Source: JBAVEL01 sp049587715
GTDB lineage: Bacteria > Bacteroidota > Ignavibacteria > UBA10030 > UBA6906
Assembly: GCA_049587715.1 (NCBI GenBank)
Contig: JBAVEL010000037.1
Span: 41,079 to 105,078 of the forward strand
Direction: 5' to 3'
DNA: 64,000 bases
Shown one piece after another: positions 29,262 through 37,932 of the stretch. Under the pieces are notes generated by a model. It did no database searches and was not told the DNA's origin. It saw only the letters and a list, made by a program, of their open reading frames with translations. Numbering within the stretch: the stretch's first letter is position 1; every line of letters begins with the position of its first letter. Both the position numbers and the translations under genes were made by a program.

Positions 29262-32200
29262 ATGAACGGCGGCAGATTGCTTCTTCCGGCGCTTCTTGTA
29301 TTCCTGATTCCGGTCTCCTCCGAAGCCCAGAAGTTCACTTCCTGGACGGACGCCCCGCCCGAGGTCCGGGCCCGGAAGTCCTTCAAGCGCTTCGAGTGGT
29401 TCTACCGCCAGCGCGCCATGCCCGGGCTGGCGATCCCCGAGGGCGCTCTGGAGAGGGCGCGGGAGGCGGAGGAGGCAAGGGATCTCCTGCGCGGTCCCGC
29501 CGAGAGACTGCTGGATCTCTCCTGGACCGCCATCGGACCTGCGGGCGTGGTCTCCACATGGCCGGCGCAGTGGGGGGTCGTGAGCGGGCGGGTGCGCGCC
29601 CTGGCCATCCACCCTACGGATCCCAACACCGTGTACATCGGGCCGGCTGCGGGTGGGATCTGGAAGACCACCGACGCCGGCTGGACCTGGCAGGACGCGG
29701 GGGTGAGCCTGGCCTCCCTCACCTTCGGCGCCATCGCCATTGATCCCTCCAACCCTCAGGTCGTGTACGCGGGAGGGGGGGAATCCATCCACTACTTCAA
29801 CACAACGACCTACAACGGGAAGGGTCTCTACAAGTCCACGAACGGAGGCTCAAGCTGGACCCAGATCACGAACGGCTTCGGATCCACCACGCATTTCTCG
29901 GCATTGAGGGTCAGCCCCACCAGCTCCGGCACCTTGTTTGCAGCCCTGGGCTCGGGCTACTACTACAGCACTCCTGCCAACGAGGGTCTCTGGCGGAGCA
30001 CAAATGCGGGCGCGACCTGGAGCAACACCCTCACGGCCGATGACGGGTTCGACGTGCTTCCGCACCCCACGACCGCAAACCGCGTCTACGCGGCCACGGG
30101 CGGAGCCGTCTCCTCGGCGGGCTTCTATCGGTCCACGAACAACGGCCTGAACTGGACCCATGTGACATCGGGGCTCCCCTCTTCCACGACCATCCGCCGC
30201 ATGCAGATAGCGCTCTCGACGGGAACCCCCTCCACCATCTATGGCCTCGTCTGGACCACCCCCGGGGGGGCGGGAACGGCTACGCTCTACAAATCCACCA
30301 ACGACGGCACAAACTGGTCCTCCACAGGGAGCAGTTTCTCCACCGCCCAGGGGTTCTACGACCTGATGGTCGCGGTGAACCCCTCGAACGTGAACGAGGT
30401 GTACGTGGGGATGGAGGAGCTCTTCCGTTCCACCGACGGGGGAAGTTCCTTCTCGTACGTGGGGGGGGCCTACTGGAGCCAGACGATGCATGTGGACTTC
30501 CACATCATGGGGTTTGCCCCCTCCAACGCGCTCTACCGGTACGTGGGCTGCGACGGAGGCATCTACCGGAGCACCGACGGGGGGCTTTCCTGGGGACAGC
30601 TCAACAGCCTGCTCCCCACCCTGCAGTACTACCGCCTGGGGTCCCATCCCACGGATCAGAACACCCTGATGGGAGGGGCCCAGGACAACGGCCTCTTCCG
30701 GACCACCAACGGTGGGTCGGGGAACTGGACCCTGGTCAGCACGGGGGACGGGATGGAGTGCTTCTACGATTACGCCACCCCATCCACGGTGTATGCATCC
30801 ACCCAGAACGGAGCGCTTGTCAAGAGCACCACGGGAGGGGGGTACGGCTCCTTCTCGGGCATTCAGCCCTCCACGGGGGAAGGATGGGCATGGACGGCTC
30901 CCTTCTTCATGCACCCCACCAGCCCGCAGACCATCTACACGGCCGCCCAGCAGCCCTGGCGCTCCACCGACGGAGGCGCCACGTGGGTGGGACTGAACGG
31001 CGGGACGCTGAGTTCCTACTACATCAACACGATGGCCCAGAGCCCCGTGACGCCGGGCAACATGATCTGTGCGGCCAGCGAAGGCCCTCTTCCCACCTGG
31101 CCGGCCACGCCGCCGGTGTTTGTCTCCAGCAACGGGGGGACCGCCTGGACCAACGTCACCTCCAACATCGGCGGGAGCGCCCGGTACATTACCCGCGTGA
31201 TGTTCCATCCCACCCAGGGGAATACATGCTTCGTGGTCCGCTCCGGCTTCGGCTCGGGGAAGATCTACCGGAGCACGAACCTGGGAACCACCTGGACGAA
31301 TCTCTCGGGGGACCTTCCGGATGTTCCCCACAACGACCTCTTCATCGACCCCGCCATTCCCTCCGAGATGTACACGGCCAACGACCTCGGGGTCTACCGG
31401 ACCACGAACGGGGGCACCGGCTGGACCCGGCAGGGGAGCGGGATGCCGTACGTGCCGGTGCAGGATTTTGATTTCTTCTCCTCGGGGGGGGTGCGCCTGC
31501 TGAGGGCGGCCACACACGGGCGCTCCGCCTATCAGGCGGCCCTCGCCGCCACGCAGTCGGTGCAGGTCCTGGTCCCCAACGGGGGGGAGGTGTGGCGCAT
31601 CGGCTCGGCCCAGACGATTCAGTGGAATTCCAGCGGGCTCTCGGGGAACGTGGCCATCGACTTGTCCCGGAACGGAGGGGTGACCTATGAGTCCCTCTTC
31701 TCCGGCACGGCCAACGACGGTTCCGAGTCCTGGACCGTGACGGGAGCCGCCACACCCCTGGCCCTGGTGCGGGTCTCCAGCGTGGGAAGCCCCGCCATCC
31801 GGGACAGCAGCAACACCGTGTTCAACATCATCCAGACCACCGTCAGCGTCACGGCCCCCAACGGGGGGGAGATCTGGGTGGTGGGAAACCCCGGCACCGT
31901 GCAGTGGACCTCCTTTAACATGACCGGGAGCGTCCGCCTGGAAATCTCGCGGAACGGGGGCGCCACCTGGGACACGATGCTTGCCGTCACGCCCGACGAC
32001 GGGGTGGAGATCTGGCCCGTGGCGGGCGCTCCGACATCCCAGGCCCTCGTCCGCGTGACGAGCATCGCCTGCCCGTGGGTTGCCGATACGAGCGACGCGT
32101 TCTTCACGGTAGTCCAGCCCTCGGTCACGGTGACGAGCCCCGACGGGGGGGAGACCTGGGGGAGCGGCTCGGTCCAGACCATCCAGTGGTCCTCTGTCTG

Positions 32201-33188
32201 GCTGGGGGGGCCGGTGGATATCGAGCTCTCCCGGGACGGAGGGGCCACCTTCCCCGAAATGCTCGTTGCGGGGACGCCGGATGACGGGAGCGAACCCTGG
32301 ACCGTCACGGGTCCCGCCACCGCTTCCGCCCGCATCCGGGTGACCGGTTCCGCACTGCCCTCCGTGCGGGACACAAGCAACGCCGACTTCTCCATCCTTA
32401 CCCCCTCCATCACCCTCACGGCTCCCGATGGCGGGGAGCTCTGGCCTGTGGATTCGGTGCGCACGATCCTCTGGTCCTCCACCCTCGTGCCGGGGAACGT
32501 CTCCCTCTGGATCAGCCGGAACGGGGGCTCCACATTCGACACCCTCGCATCCAGCACCTCCAACGACGGGGCGGAGGACTGGACGGTGACCGGCCCCCCC
32601 ACGAGGTTTGCCCGCGTGCGGGTGGCCAGCGTGACGGATCCGACCCTCTCTGTCGAGAGCGCGGCTGACTTCACCATCGCGGGTCTGGCATCCGTCTCTT
32701 GGGGGGTGTCGAGCGGCTGGAACATGCTCTCGGTACCGGTCGCCCTTCCCGATTTGAGGAAGTCTCAGGTCTTTCCCTCCTCCGGTTCCCCCGCGTACGC
32801 CTTCGATTCCACGGGCTATTTCCGCCGCGACACCCTGCGGTACGGCGAAGGGTACTGGCTGGACTTCGATTCGGCCGGCGCGGTCACGCTTGTGGGCGGG
32901 GAACGGGACAGGGACAGCGTGGCGGTGATGCGAGGATGGAACATGGTGGGGTCCATCACGGCGGCTGTGGATGCCGACAGCGTGACGCCCCGTCCCCCCG
33001 GGATCGTGCTCACGCCCTACTATGCCTTCAACGGCGCCTCGTACGTGCCGGCCGATACCCTCGAACCCATGCGGAGCTACTGGGTGAAGGTGAACCAGGC
33101 GGGATGGCTCCTCCTCGGAAGCGGGACAGCACGGGCGGGGGCTCCCGGGCGGATCCCCCTCCCGGGTGGAGGGGCGCGCCGGCCCTGA
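29262..33188 (+). CDS. very large secreted sortilin/BNR-type beta-propeller with four NGGE repeats and GWN/GYW module
   Basis: 1308 residues. The signal peptide ends near S-E-A-Q (21). Residues 90-750 hold many BNR/Asp-box units (T-D-G-G-x-S-W, S-T-N-G-G-S-S-W), typical of sortilin-type or GH74-like propellers. Residues 767-1140 are four tandem repeats of about 93 residues, each with P-(N/D)-G-G-E-x-W, T-(I/V)-x-W, S-R-(N/D)-G-G and D-(G/D)-x-E-x-W-x-V; this resembles the Kre9/KNH-like repeat family. From 1152 comes the GWN/GYW module (G-W-N at 1152, G-Y-W near 1197, G-W-N near 1225, S-Y-W-V-K near 1272, basic end G-G-A-R-R-P). ATG 29262 has GGAGA upstream. It is the only one of the three module carriers with a sigma-54 site. 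No hydrolase active site is confirmed. Confidence 0.88.
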   Translation: MNGGRLLLPALLVFLIPVSSEAQKFTSWTDAPPEVRARKSFKRFEWFYRQRAMPGLAIPEGALERAREAEEARDLLRGPAERLLDLSWTAIGPAGVVSTWPAQWGVVSGRVRALAIHPTDPNTVYIGPAAGGIWKTTDAGWTWQDAGVSLASLTFGAIAIDPSNPQVVYAGGGESIHYFNTTTYNGKGLYKSTNGGSSWTQITNGFGSTTHFSALRVSPTSSGTLFAALGSGYYYSTPANEGLWRSTNAGATWSNTLTADDGFDVLPHPTTANRVYAATGGAVSSAGFYRSTNNGLNWTHVTSGLPSSTTIRRMQIALSTGTPSTIYGLVWTTPGGAGTATLYKSTNDGTNWSSTGSSFSTAQGFYDLMVAVNPSNVNEVYVGMEELFRSTDGGSSFSYVGGAYWSQTMHVDFHIMGFAPSNALYRYVGCDGGIYRSTDGGLSWGQLNSLLPTLQYYRLGSHPTDQNTLMGGAQDNGLFRTTNGGSGNWTLVSTGDGMECFYDYATPSTVYASTQNGALVKSTTGGGYGSFSGIQPSTGEGWAWTAPFFMHPTSPQTIYTAAQQPWRSTDGGATWVGLNGGTLSSYYINTMAQSPVTPGNMICAASEGPLPTWPATPPVFVSSNGGTAWTNVTSNIGGSARYITRVMFHPTQGNTCFVVRSGFGSGKIYRSTNLGTTWTNLSGDLPDVPHNDLFIDPAIPSEMYTANDLGVYRTTNGGTGWTRQGSGMPYVPVQDFDFFSSGGVRLLRAATHGRSAYQAALAATQSVQVLVPNGGEVWRIGSAQTIQWNSSGLSGNVAIDLSRNGGVTYESLFSGTANDGSESWTVTGAATPLALVRVSSVGSPAIRDSSNTVFNIIQTTVSVTAPNGGEIWVVGNPGTVQWTSFNMTGSVRLEISRNGGATWDTMLAVTPDDGVEIWPVAGAPTSQALVRVTSIACPWVADTSDAFFTVVQPSVTVTSPDGGETWGSGSVQTIQWSSVWLGGPVDIELSRDGGATFPEMLVAGTPDDGSEPWTVTGPATASARIRVTGSALPSVRDTSNADFSILTPSITLTAPDGGELWPVDSVRTILWSSTLVPGNVSLWISRNGGSTFDTLASSTSNDGAEDWTVTGPPTRFARVRVASVTDPTLSVESAADFTIAGLASVSWGVSSGWNMLSVPVALPDLRKSQVFPSSGSPAYAFDSTGYFRRDTLRYGEGYWLDFDSAGAVTLVGGERDRDSVAVMRGWNMVGSITAAVDADSVTPRPPGIVLTPYYAFNGASYVPADTLEPMRSYWVKVNQAGWLLLGSGTARAGAPGRIPLPGGGARRP
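31560..32690 (+). repeat. four tandem copies of a 93-residue NGGE-type repeat (protein-level)
   Basis: Units start near 31560, 31836, 32118 and 32397. They are similar in protein but clearly diverged in DNA, so this is an old duplication rather than an unstable DNA repeat. Each unit would form one beta-sandwich stalk domain. Confidence 0.75.
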
Positions 33189-33213
33189 TGAGCCCCGCGG
33201 CGGCGGGGGCGGA

Positions 33214-33242
33214 TTGCCTTTGCCGCCCTTTCTGGGTACATT
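33214..33242 (+). promoter_or_regulatory. sigma-70-type promoter with a long leader to the next T9SS gene
   Basis: TTGCCT, 17-base spacer, TACATT. If used, the mRNA leader to ATG 33464 is about 215 bases, unusually long for this window, and rich in G/C palindromes; I recognise no known riboswitch in it. Confidence 0.55.
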
Positions 33243-33463
33243 TGAAAATAGCCGCCCCCCCGGGGAATCGGGCCCGGCGGGGAGCCCCGCAGCCCTTGTG
33301 ACAGGCCTCACGCGGGGGCACCGGCGGGGGTGTTAGATTTACCTGGAACCCTCCGGGCCCGCGGGATGGGGTATCCTCCCGGAGCGGGGCGCAAGGGGGG
33401 GTGCACCGCGGGCGACGCCGCAGGGGACAACGTGCTTCCCATTCCGATCAAGAAGACGAGGAG

Positions 33464-34555
33464 ATGATGAGGAACCTTCGAGCGGGGCTCTTCTGGGTCC
33501 TGGCTGCAGCCGGGACGCTCCGGGCGCAAACCTACGACCTCCAGTTCGTGGAGGAGCAGAATACGGGCGCGATCTTCGATGTGAAGATCCAGGTCAAGTC
33601 CAACGGGTCCACCTTCAAGGCGGGGAGCGGGAACCTGGTGTTCACCTACGACACCACGGTGGTCCGGCTGGATTCCCTCCTGAGTGCATACAACTTCAGC
33701 GGCGTTTTCTATACCCCCATGACGGTGACCCAGCCGGTGGCGGGCCGGGTATCGGTGAACATCGAGCTCCAGCTCAACAACTTCGGCACGACGGTGCCGC
33801 TTACCTATCTGGATGTGGCCACCATCCGCTTCGGGATCCTGAACGGGGCGGGGAGCCCCTATCTCCGATGGCGGACCGTTTCTCCGAACGCCACGAACCT
33901 CTTCAGGGACGACAACGCCACACTGGTCGCCGCGGGCACTCTCCACAATTTCGATGATCCGCTGCCGGTCCAGCTTGCCTTCTTCACGGCCTCGCAGGCC
34001 GGTCCCGGCGCCGTGCGGCTCGACTGGCGGACCCTCGGCGAGACGAACAACTACGGCTTCGAGGTGCAGCGCGCCCTGGGCGCTCCGGCCGGCTTCGTGA
34101 CCCTGCCCGGCAGCTTCCTCCCCGGGCACGGCACCACCACGGAGCCCCACGAGTATGCCTTCACCGACGGAGACGTCCCCCCGGGTCTCTGGCACTACCG
34201 CCTGAGGCAGACGGACCTGGACGGGACCGTGCACTACTCCGACGCGGTGTCCGTGGAGACCGTCACGGGGGTGGCCGGGAGTCCGCTCCCGGAGGCCTTC
34301 TCCCTGGAGCAGAACTACCCCAACCCCTTCAACCCCTCCACGACGATCCGGTTTGCCGTTCCCGAGGAGGCGTCCGTGCGGCTGGAGGTGTTCAACCTTC
34401 TGGGAGAGCGGCTGGCGGTGCTTCTGGAGGGTATTGTGCAGCCGGGGTACCATGCTCTCCCCTTCCACGGGGAGGGGCTTTCCAGCGGAACGTATTTCCT
34501 CCGCCTGACGGCGGGACAGGGCTCATTCCTCCGGAAGATGGTGCTCGCCAAATAG
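33464..34555 (+). CDS. secreted cohesin-like protein with T9SS sorting domain
   Basis: 363 residues. The signal peptide ends near L-R-A-Q (about 22). Residues 25-165 look like a cohesin-type or carbohydrate-binding beta sandwich (T-Y-D-L-Q-F, N-L-V-F-T-Y-D-T-T-V-V-R, A-T-I-R-F). Residues 168-270 fit a fibronectin-like domain ending Y-R-L-R-Q-T-D-L-D-G-T, a tail common just before T9SS signals (P-V-Q-L-A-F-F-T-A). The sorting domain has N-Y-P-N-P-F-N-P at 284 and ends L-R-K-M-V-L-A-K. ATG 33464 and 33467 are both possible; GAGGAG lies immediately upstream of both. A strong hairpin terminator follows the stop. Confidence 0.88.
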   Translation: MMRNLRAGLFWVLAAAGTLRAQTYDLQFVEEQNTGAIFDVKIQVKSNGSTFKAGSGNLVFTYDTTVVRLDSLLSAYNFSGVFYTPMTVTQPVAGRVSVNIELQLNNFGTTVPLTYLDVATIRFGILNGAGSPYLRWRTVSPNATNLFRDDNATLVAAGTLHNFDDPLPVQLAFFTASQAGPGAVRLDWRTLGETNNYGFEVQRALGAPAGFVTLPGSFLPGHGTTTEPHEYAFTDGDVPPGLWHYRLRQTDLDGTVHYSDAVSVETVTGVAGSPLPEAFSLEQNYPNPFNPSTTIRFAVPEEASVRLEVFNLLGERLAVLLEGIVQPGYHALPFHGEGLSSGTYFLRLTAGQGSFLRKMVLAK

Positions 34556-34578
34556 GAATCGGGAAGTCCCCGCAACCG

Positions 34579-34616
34579 GGGCCCCGCCGCCTGCACGCGG
34601 CGGGGCCTTTGCGTTT
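34579..34616 (+). terminator. intrinsic terminator after the T9SS gene
   Basis: A perfect 10-bp stem GCCCCGCCGC (34581-34590) with GCGGCGGGGC (34597-34606), 6-base loop, followed by CTTTGCGTTT. The T-tract is imperfect but the stem is very stable. Confidence 0.8.
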
Positions 34617-34696
34617 ATGCGGGCCGCGTGAGGGAAATCACAGCGTGCAAGGGGGAATTCACGTAGGATGAGATCGAACAACGGGGGAGGTGTTCG

Positions 34697-34837
34697 ATGA
34701 GGGTCTTCAAGCTCGCGGCGCTCTTCGCCCTGGCGGCGATACCCCTCCTCATCGGGAGGAAGCACTCCCGGACCGGGACGCCCGGCCCGGTGGTGGAATC
34801 CGATCACATCTTCGACCTGGAGCTCTCCTCGGAGTAG
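34697..34837 (+). CDS. small hydrophobic protein, 46 residues, unknown function
   Basis: A short frame begins M-R-V-F-K-L-A-A-L-F-A-L-A-A-I-P-L-L-I-G, a basic start plus hydrophobic stretch like a signal peptide or single membrane helix, then R-K-H-S-R-T and an acidic end L-E-L-S-S-E. GGGGGAGGT lies 6-8 bases before the ATG, better than many larger genes here. The reading frame ends 12 bases before the 3' end of the convergent PBP1A gene and after a terminator, so it is free-standing. I cannot assign a family. It could be a short envelope peptide or a chance ORF; the ribosome site and codon pattern favour it being real. Confidence 0.5.
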   Translation: MRVFKLAALFALAAIPLLIGRKHSRTGTPGPVVESDHIFDLELSSE

Positions 34838-34849
34838 AGTCCGGGTCCC

Positions 34850-37153
34850 TCAGAAGTCCCTGGTTCCCTTCTTTTCCTCCCCCTCGGGCCACCGCGCGGT
34901 GGTGTGGACGCTGCACGGCCCCGGCAGCATCTTCTCCGTGAAGTACTCCGTCATGGTGTGCGGGCAGAAGGGCGTGGCCACCTGCCTGGTCAACTCGCAG
35001 ATCGTCTCCTGAACCACCCCCTGCGGGGGCTCGAAGTACTCCAGCGGAAGGGCGATCGCAGGGTCCTCGTACACATACTTCATGAACCTGCCCCAGATCG
35101 GGGCCGCGGCCCTGCCTCCCTGTCCGTCCCAGTTGGTGAAGTGCACGCTCTTGTTGTCGAAACCCACCCACACACCCGCCACGATCTGCGGGGTATAGCC
35201 CACAAACCAGGCGTCCGCGAATTCCTGGGTGGTTCCCGTTTTCCCGGCCGCCGGATAGTGGAAGAAGCCGCGGATGCGCGCCGCGGACCCGTCGTCCACG
35301 ACCCCCTGGAGCATGGAGGTCATGAGAAAGGCGGTCTCCTCGGAGAGGACCTCCCGGCGCTGGGGGAGGTTTTCCTCGATCAGGTTTCCGGCTCCGTCTT
35401 CGATACGCAGAACCGCCATGGGCTCCACGTACACGCCGCGGTTGGCCAGGGCGCCGAAGGCCGCCGTCATCTCCAGCGGGACCACCTCCCCCGATCCCAG
35501 TGCCAGAGACTCATAGGGGGGGAGGGGGGAACGGATGCCCATCCGCTGTGCGTACTCCACCACCTGCTGCACGGGGGCAATCTCCATGATGGCCCGGACC
35601 GCCACCAGGTTGATGGATGTCCGCAGTCCCTCGCGGAGGGTTGCCTTTCCGCCGAATGTCCCGTCGGCGTTGGAGGGAGTCCAGCGCCTGCCGTCGGCCA
35701 TCATCACCGTGACGGGCTGGTTCAGAAGCTCGAAGGAGGGGGGGTAGCCGTTGTCCACGGCCACCGTGTACACGAAGGGCTTGAAGGCGGACCCGGCCTG
35801 CCGCCGGATCTGCGTCACATGGTTCAGCCCGTACCGGAAACGGCGGAAATCGGAGCCCCCCACCATCGCCAGAATGCCTCCCGTGCGCGCATCCAGAGCC
35901 ACGAAGCCCACCTCGATCTGCCGGGCCCGCCGCTGCATGGAGTCGATCCAGGCGGGGTCGGCCCGCAGTGCCCGCTCCACGCTGTCGCGTTCGGCCCGCG
36001 TGGCCGCCGCCCGGTAGGGAGGGGACGTGCGGATTGCCTGCGTGATCACCTGCCGGAGGGCCTCCGGCTCCTTCTCCCATTTCCAGAGGCCGTTGAACAG
36101 CCTCTGGTACTCGGCCAGATGCTCCTCCACGGCCCGGTTGGCGTGGCGCTGCATGCGGCTGTCCAGCGTGGTGTAAACCGCCAGCCCGTCCCGGTAGATG
36201 TCGAAGCCGTGCTCCTCCGCACGGAGTTCCAGCTCCCGGCGCACATGCTCGGTGAAATGGGGCGCCATGCCGGTCACGGTTGTCTCCCCGCCGGCGCGGA
36301 GCTGCAGTTCGGCGGAGGCCGCCTCCTCCATCTCCTCCCGGGTGACGTAACCGTATTTCAGCATCTGCCCCAGGACCGTCTTGCGGCGGGCGCGGGAGCG
36401 CTCGGGGTGATTCAGGGGATCGTAGTAGGCGGGCCCCTTCAACATGGCGATGAGGCCCGCGCTCTCGGCCAGCGTCAGCTCCGCAGGGGTCTTGCCGAAG
36501 TACTCCTGTGCCGCCGCCGCAATGCCGTAGGTGCCCCGCCCGAAATAGACGACGTTCAGGTAGAACTCAAGGATCTCCTCCTTTGTGAAGGAGCTTTCCA
36601 GTTGCACCGACGTGATGAACTCGCGGAGCTTCCGCGTCACCGTGTCGAAGAAGGTCCTGTCATCATGGCCCAGGTAGAGGTTGCGCGCGAGCTGCTGGGT
36701 GATCGTGCTGGCCCCCTCCCGCCGCAGCATGATGACGTTCTTGACCATGGCCTTGACGAAGCGGACAAGGTCCACGCCCCAGTGGTCGTAGAAGTTCCTG
36801 TCTTCGGTGGCGATGAGCGCCTCCACCAGGCGGGCGGGGATCTCGCGGATGCCGGCATGCGAGCGGTTCTTGATGAAGAACCGGTCGATGACCTCGCCGT
36901 CGGCCGCATAGACGCGTGTGGCAAGCTCGGGACGGGGGTTCTCGATGCTCTCCAGCGAGGGGAGGCCCGAGAAGAGATGGACTCCATAGGCGATTGCCAG
37001 AAGCGCCCCGAGTGCCAGCCCTGCGCGGGCGGTTTTCCTGAACGCGGCCGACCGCCGCCTGCCGGCGGTCACCTTGCGCTTCCTGTATGCGGGGTCATGG
37101 AAATACCTCTCCATCTCTTCGGCGGAATAGCCCGGGCCTTCGTCTTTGCCCAT
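34850..37153 (-). CDS. class A penicillin-binding protein (PBP1A type)
   Basis: 767 residues. The cytoplasmic N terminus is basic and one membrane helix lies at about 43-62. The GT51 domain has catalytic Glu117 (A-T-E-D-R-N-F) and the G-A-S-T-I-T-Q-Q-L-A-R-N-L motif (147-159), so it polymerises lipid II glycan strands. The transpeptidase domain carries the S-x-x-K motif S-A-F-K (455-458), S-I-N (513-515) and K-T-G (638-640). The C terminus has a Cys pair in P-F-C-P-H and G-P-C-S-V. It acts in peptidoglycan synthesis in the inner membrane. The start at 37153 has AGGAGGG immediately before it and is only 5 bases after the LpxH stop, so the two envelope genes form an operon. Confidence 0.96.
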   Translation of the reverse strand: MGKDEGPGYSAEEMERYFHDPAYRKRKVTAGRRRSAAFRKTARAGLALGALLAIAYGVHLFSGLPSLESIENPRPELATRVYAADGEVIDRFFIKNRSHAGIREIPARLVEALIATEDRNFYDHWGVDLVRFVKAMVKNVIMLRREGASTITQQLARNLYLGHDDRTFFDTVTRKLREFITSVQLESSFTKEEILEFYLNVVYFGRGTYGIAAAAQEYFGKTPAELTLAESAGLIAMLKGPAYYDPLNHPERSRARRKTVLGQMLKYGYVTREEMEEAASAELQLRAGGETTVTGMAPHFTEHVRRELELRAEEHGFDIYRDGLAVYTTLDSRMQRHANRAVEEHLAEYQRLFNGLWKWEKEPEALRQVITQAIRTSPPYRAAATRAERDSVERALRADPAWIDSMQRRARQIEVGFVALDARTGGILAMVGGSDFRRFRYGLNHVTQIRRQAGSAFKPFVYTVAVDNGYPPSFELLNQPVTVMMADGRRWTPSNADGTFGGKATLREGLRTSINLVAVRAIMEIAPVQQVVEYAQRMGIRSPLPPYESLALGSGEVVPLEMTAAFGALANRGVYVEPMAVLRIEDGAGNLIEENLPQRREVLSEETAFLMTSMLQGVVDDGSAARIRGFFHYPAAGKTGTTQEFADAWFVGYTPQIVAGVWVGFDNKSVHFTNWDGQGGRAAAPIWGRFMKYVYEDPAIALPLEYFEPPQGVVQETICELTRQVATPFCPHTMTEYFTEKMLPGPCSVHTTARWPEGEEKKGTRDF

Positions 37154-37158
37154 CCCTC

Positions 37159-37881
37159 CTATTCCTTCCAGGTGCGGAGGGCGAACCCGCCCTCTTTCAT
37201 CTCGCCGTATGTGTTGTGCGTGATCCAGTCGCCCAGGTTGGCATACCACCCGGATCCGAAGCGCTGGAGGGACGGCTTGTGGAGGTGCCCCATGACCACC
37301 AGATCGGCGCCCGCTTCGATGCGGGCGCGGGCGAACCCGGCCACCCCTTCCTCCTCCCCGTAGTCCTTCCGGGCCGTGTACGCCCGGCTGGTGCGGGAGG
37401 ATCCCCTGGCAAGCCGGACGCCGATGTCCGGATGGATCCAGCGGTAGAGCCGGAATCCCGCCGGGCTCCGGAGCAGCGGCTTCAGGAGGCGGTACCCCCT
37501 GTCGGCGGGGGCAAGGCCGTCTCCATGGTGCAGGTAGACCTTCTTCCCCTGAACCTCCGCCTGGAACGGACTCCGGTGCAGTTCCATCCCCAGCTCCGTC
37601 TCCAGGAAGCCGTCGGTCCAGCAGTCGTGGTTTCCGACAAGGTAGCGGACCCTCACGCCCGCGTCGGTGAATGCCTGGAGCGCGGCAAGCGTGCGATGAT
37701 ATCCCCGGGGAATGACGGTGCGGTACTCGAACCAGAAATCGAACAGATCCCCCAGGATGAAGAGCTCTTCACAGGCGGGCCGGATGCCTTCGAGGAAGCG
37801 CAGGAGTCGGTTTTCCTTCGCCTTCTCGGCCTCCGGCGGGCCGAGACCCAGGTGTACATCGGAGAAGAAGTAGGCGGCCAT
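37159..37881 (-). CDS. lpxH: UDP-2,3-diacylglucosamine diphosphatase (LpxH type)
   Basis: 240 residues. Metallophosphoesterase motifs are in order: F-F-S-D-V-H-L-G (Asp8, His10), L-G-D-L-F-D-F-W-F-E-Y, V-G-N-H-D and V-M-G-H-L-H-K-P. The F-D-F-W-F-E-Y stretch and length are typical of LpxH rather than generic phosphatases, so it should release lipid X in lipid A synthesis. An LpxH supports an outer membrane with lipid A. Start at 37881 (M-A-A-Y-F-F-S-D). A weak promoter candidate lies at 37893-37921. It is followed by PBP1A. Confidence 0.92.
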   Translation of the reverse strand: MAAYFFSDVHLGLGPPEAEKAKENRLLRFLEGIRPACEELFILGDLFDFWFEYRTVIPRGYHRTLAALQAFTDAGVRVRYLVGNHDCWTDGFLETELGMELHRSPFQAEVQGKKVYLHHGDGLAPADRGYRLLKPLLRSPAGFRLYRWIHPDIGVRLARGSSRTSRAYTARKDYGEEEGVAGFARARIEAGADLVVMGHLHKPSLQRFGSGWYANLGDWITHNTYGEMKEGGFALRTWKE

Positions 37882-37892
37882 CGGAACGGCGC

Positions 37893-37921
37893 AATCTACG
37901 GAAAAGGGTGTGGAAAGTAAA
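37893..37921 (-). promoter_or_regulatory. possible promoter for lpxH-PBP1A
   Basis: Minus strand: TTTACT, 17-base spacer, TAGATT, about 12 bases before the ATG at 37881. The -35 is weak. Confidence 0.4.
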
Positions 37922-37932
37922 CGGCGGGGTTC

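Noticed and set aside
31560..32690. Possible CRISPR or DNA repeat array
   Set aside because: The units are about 280 bases, diverged in DNA and encode a protein repeat; there are no short direct repeats with unique spacers.
29850..33311. Long minus-strand open frame opposite the sortilin-like gene
   Set aside because: It arises from the strong codon bias of the plus-strand gene; no ribosome site or domains.
33243..33463. Possible riboswitch in the long leader
   Set aside because: G/C-rich palindromes are present, but I could not match any conserved riboswitch core.
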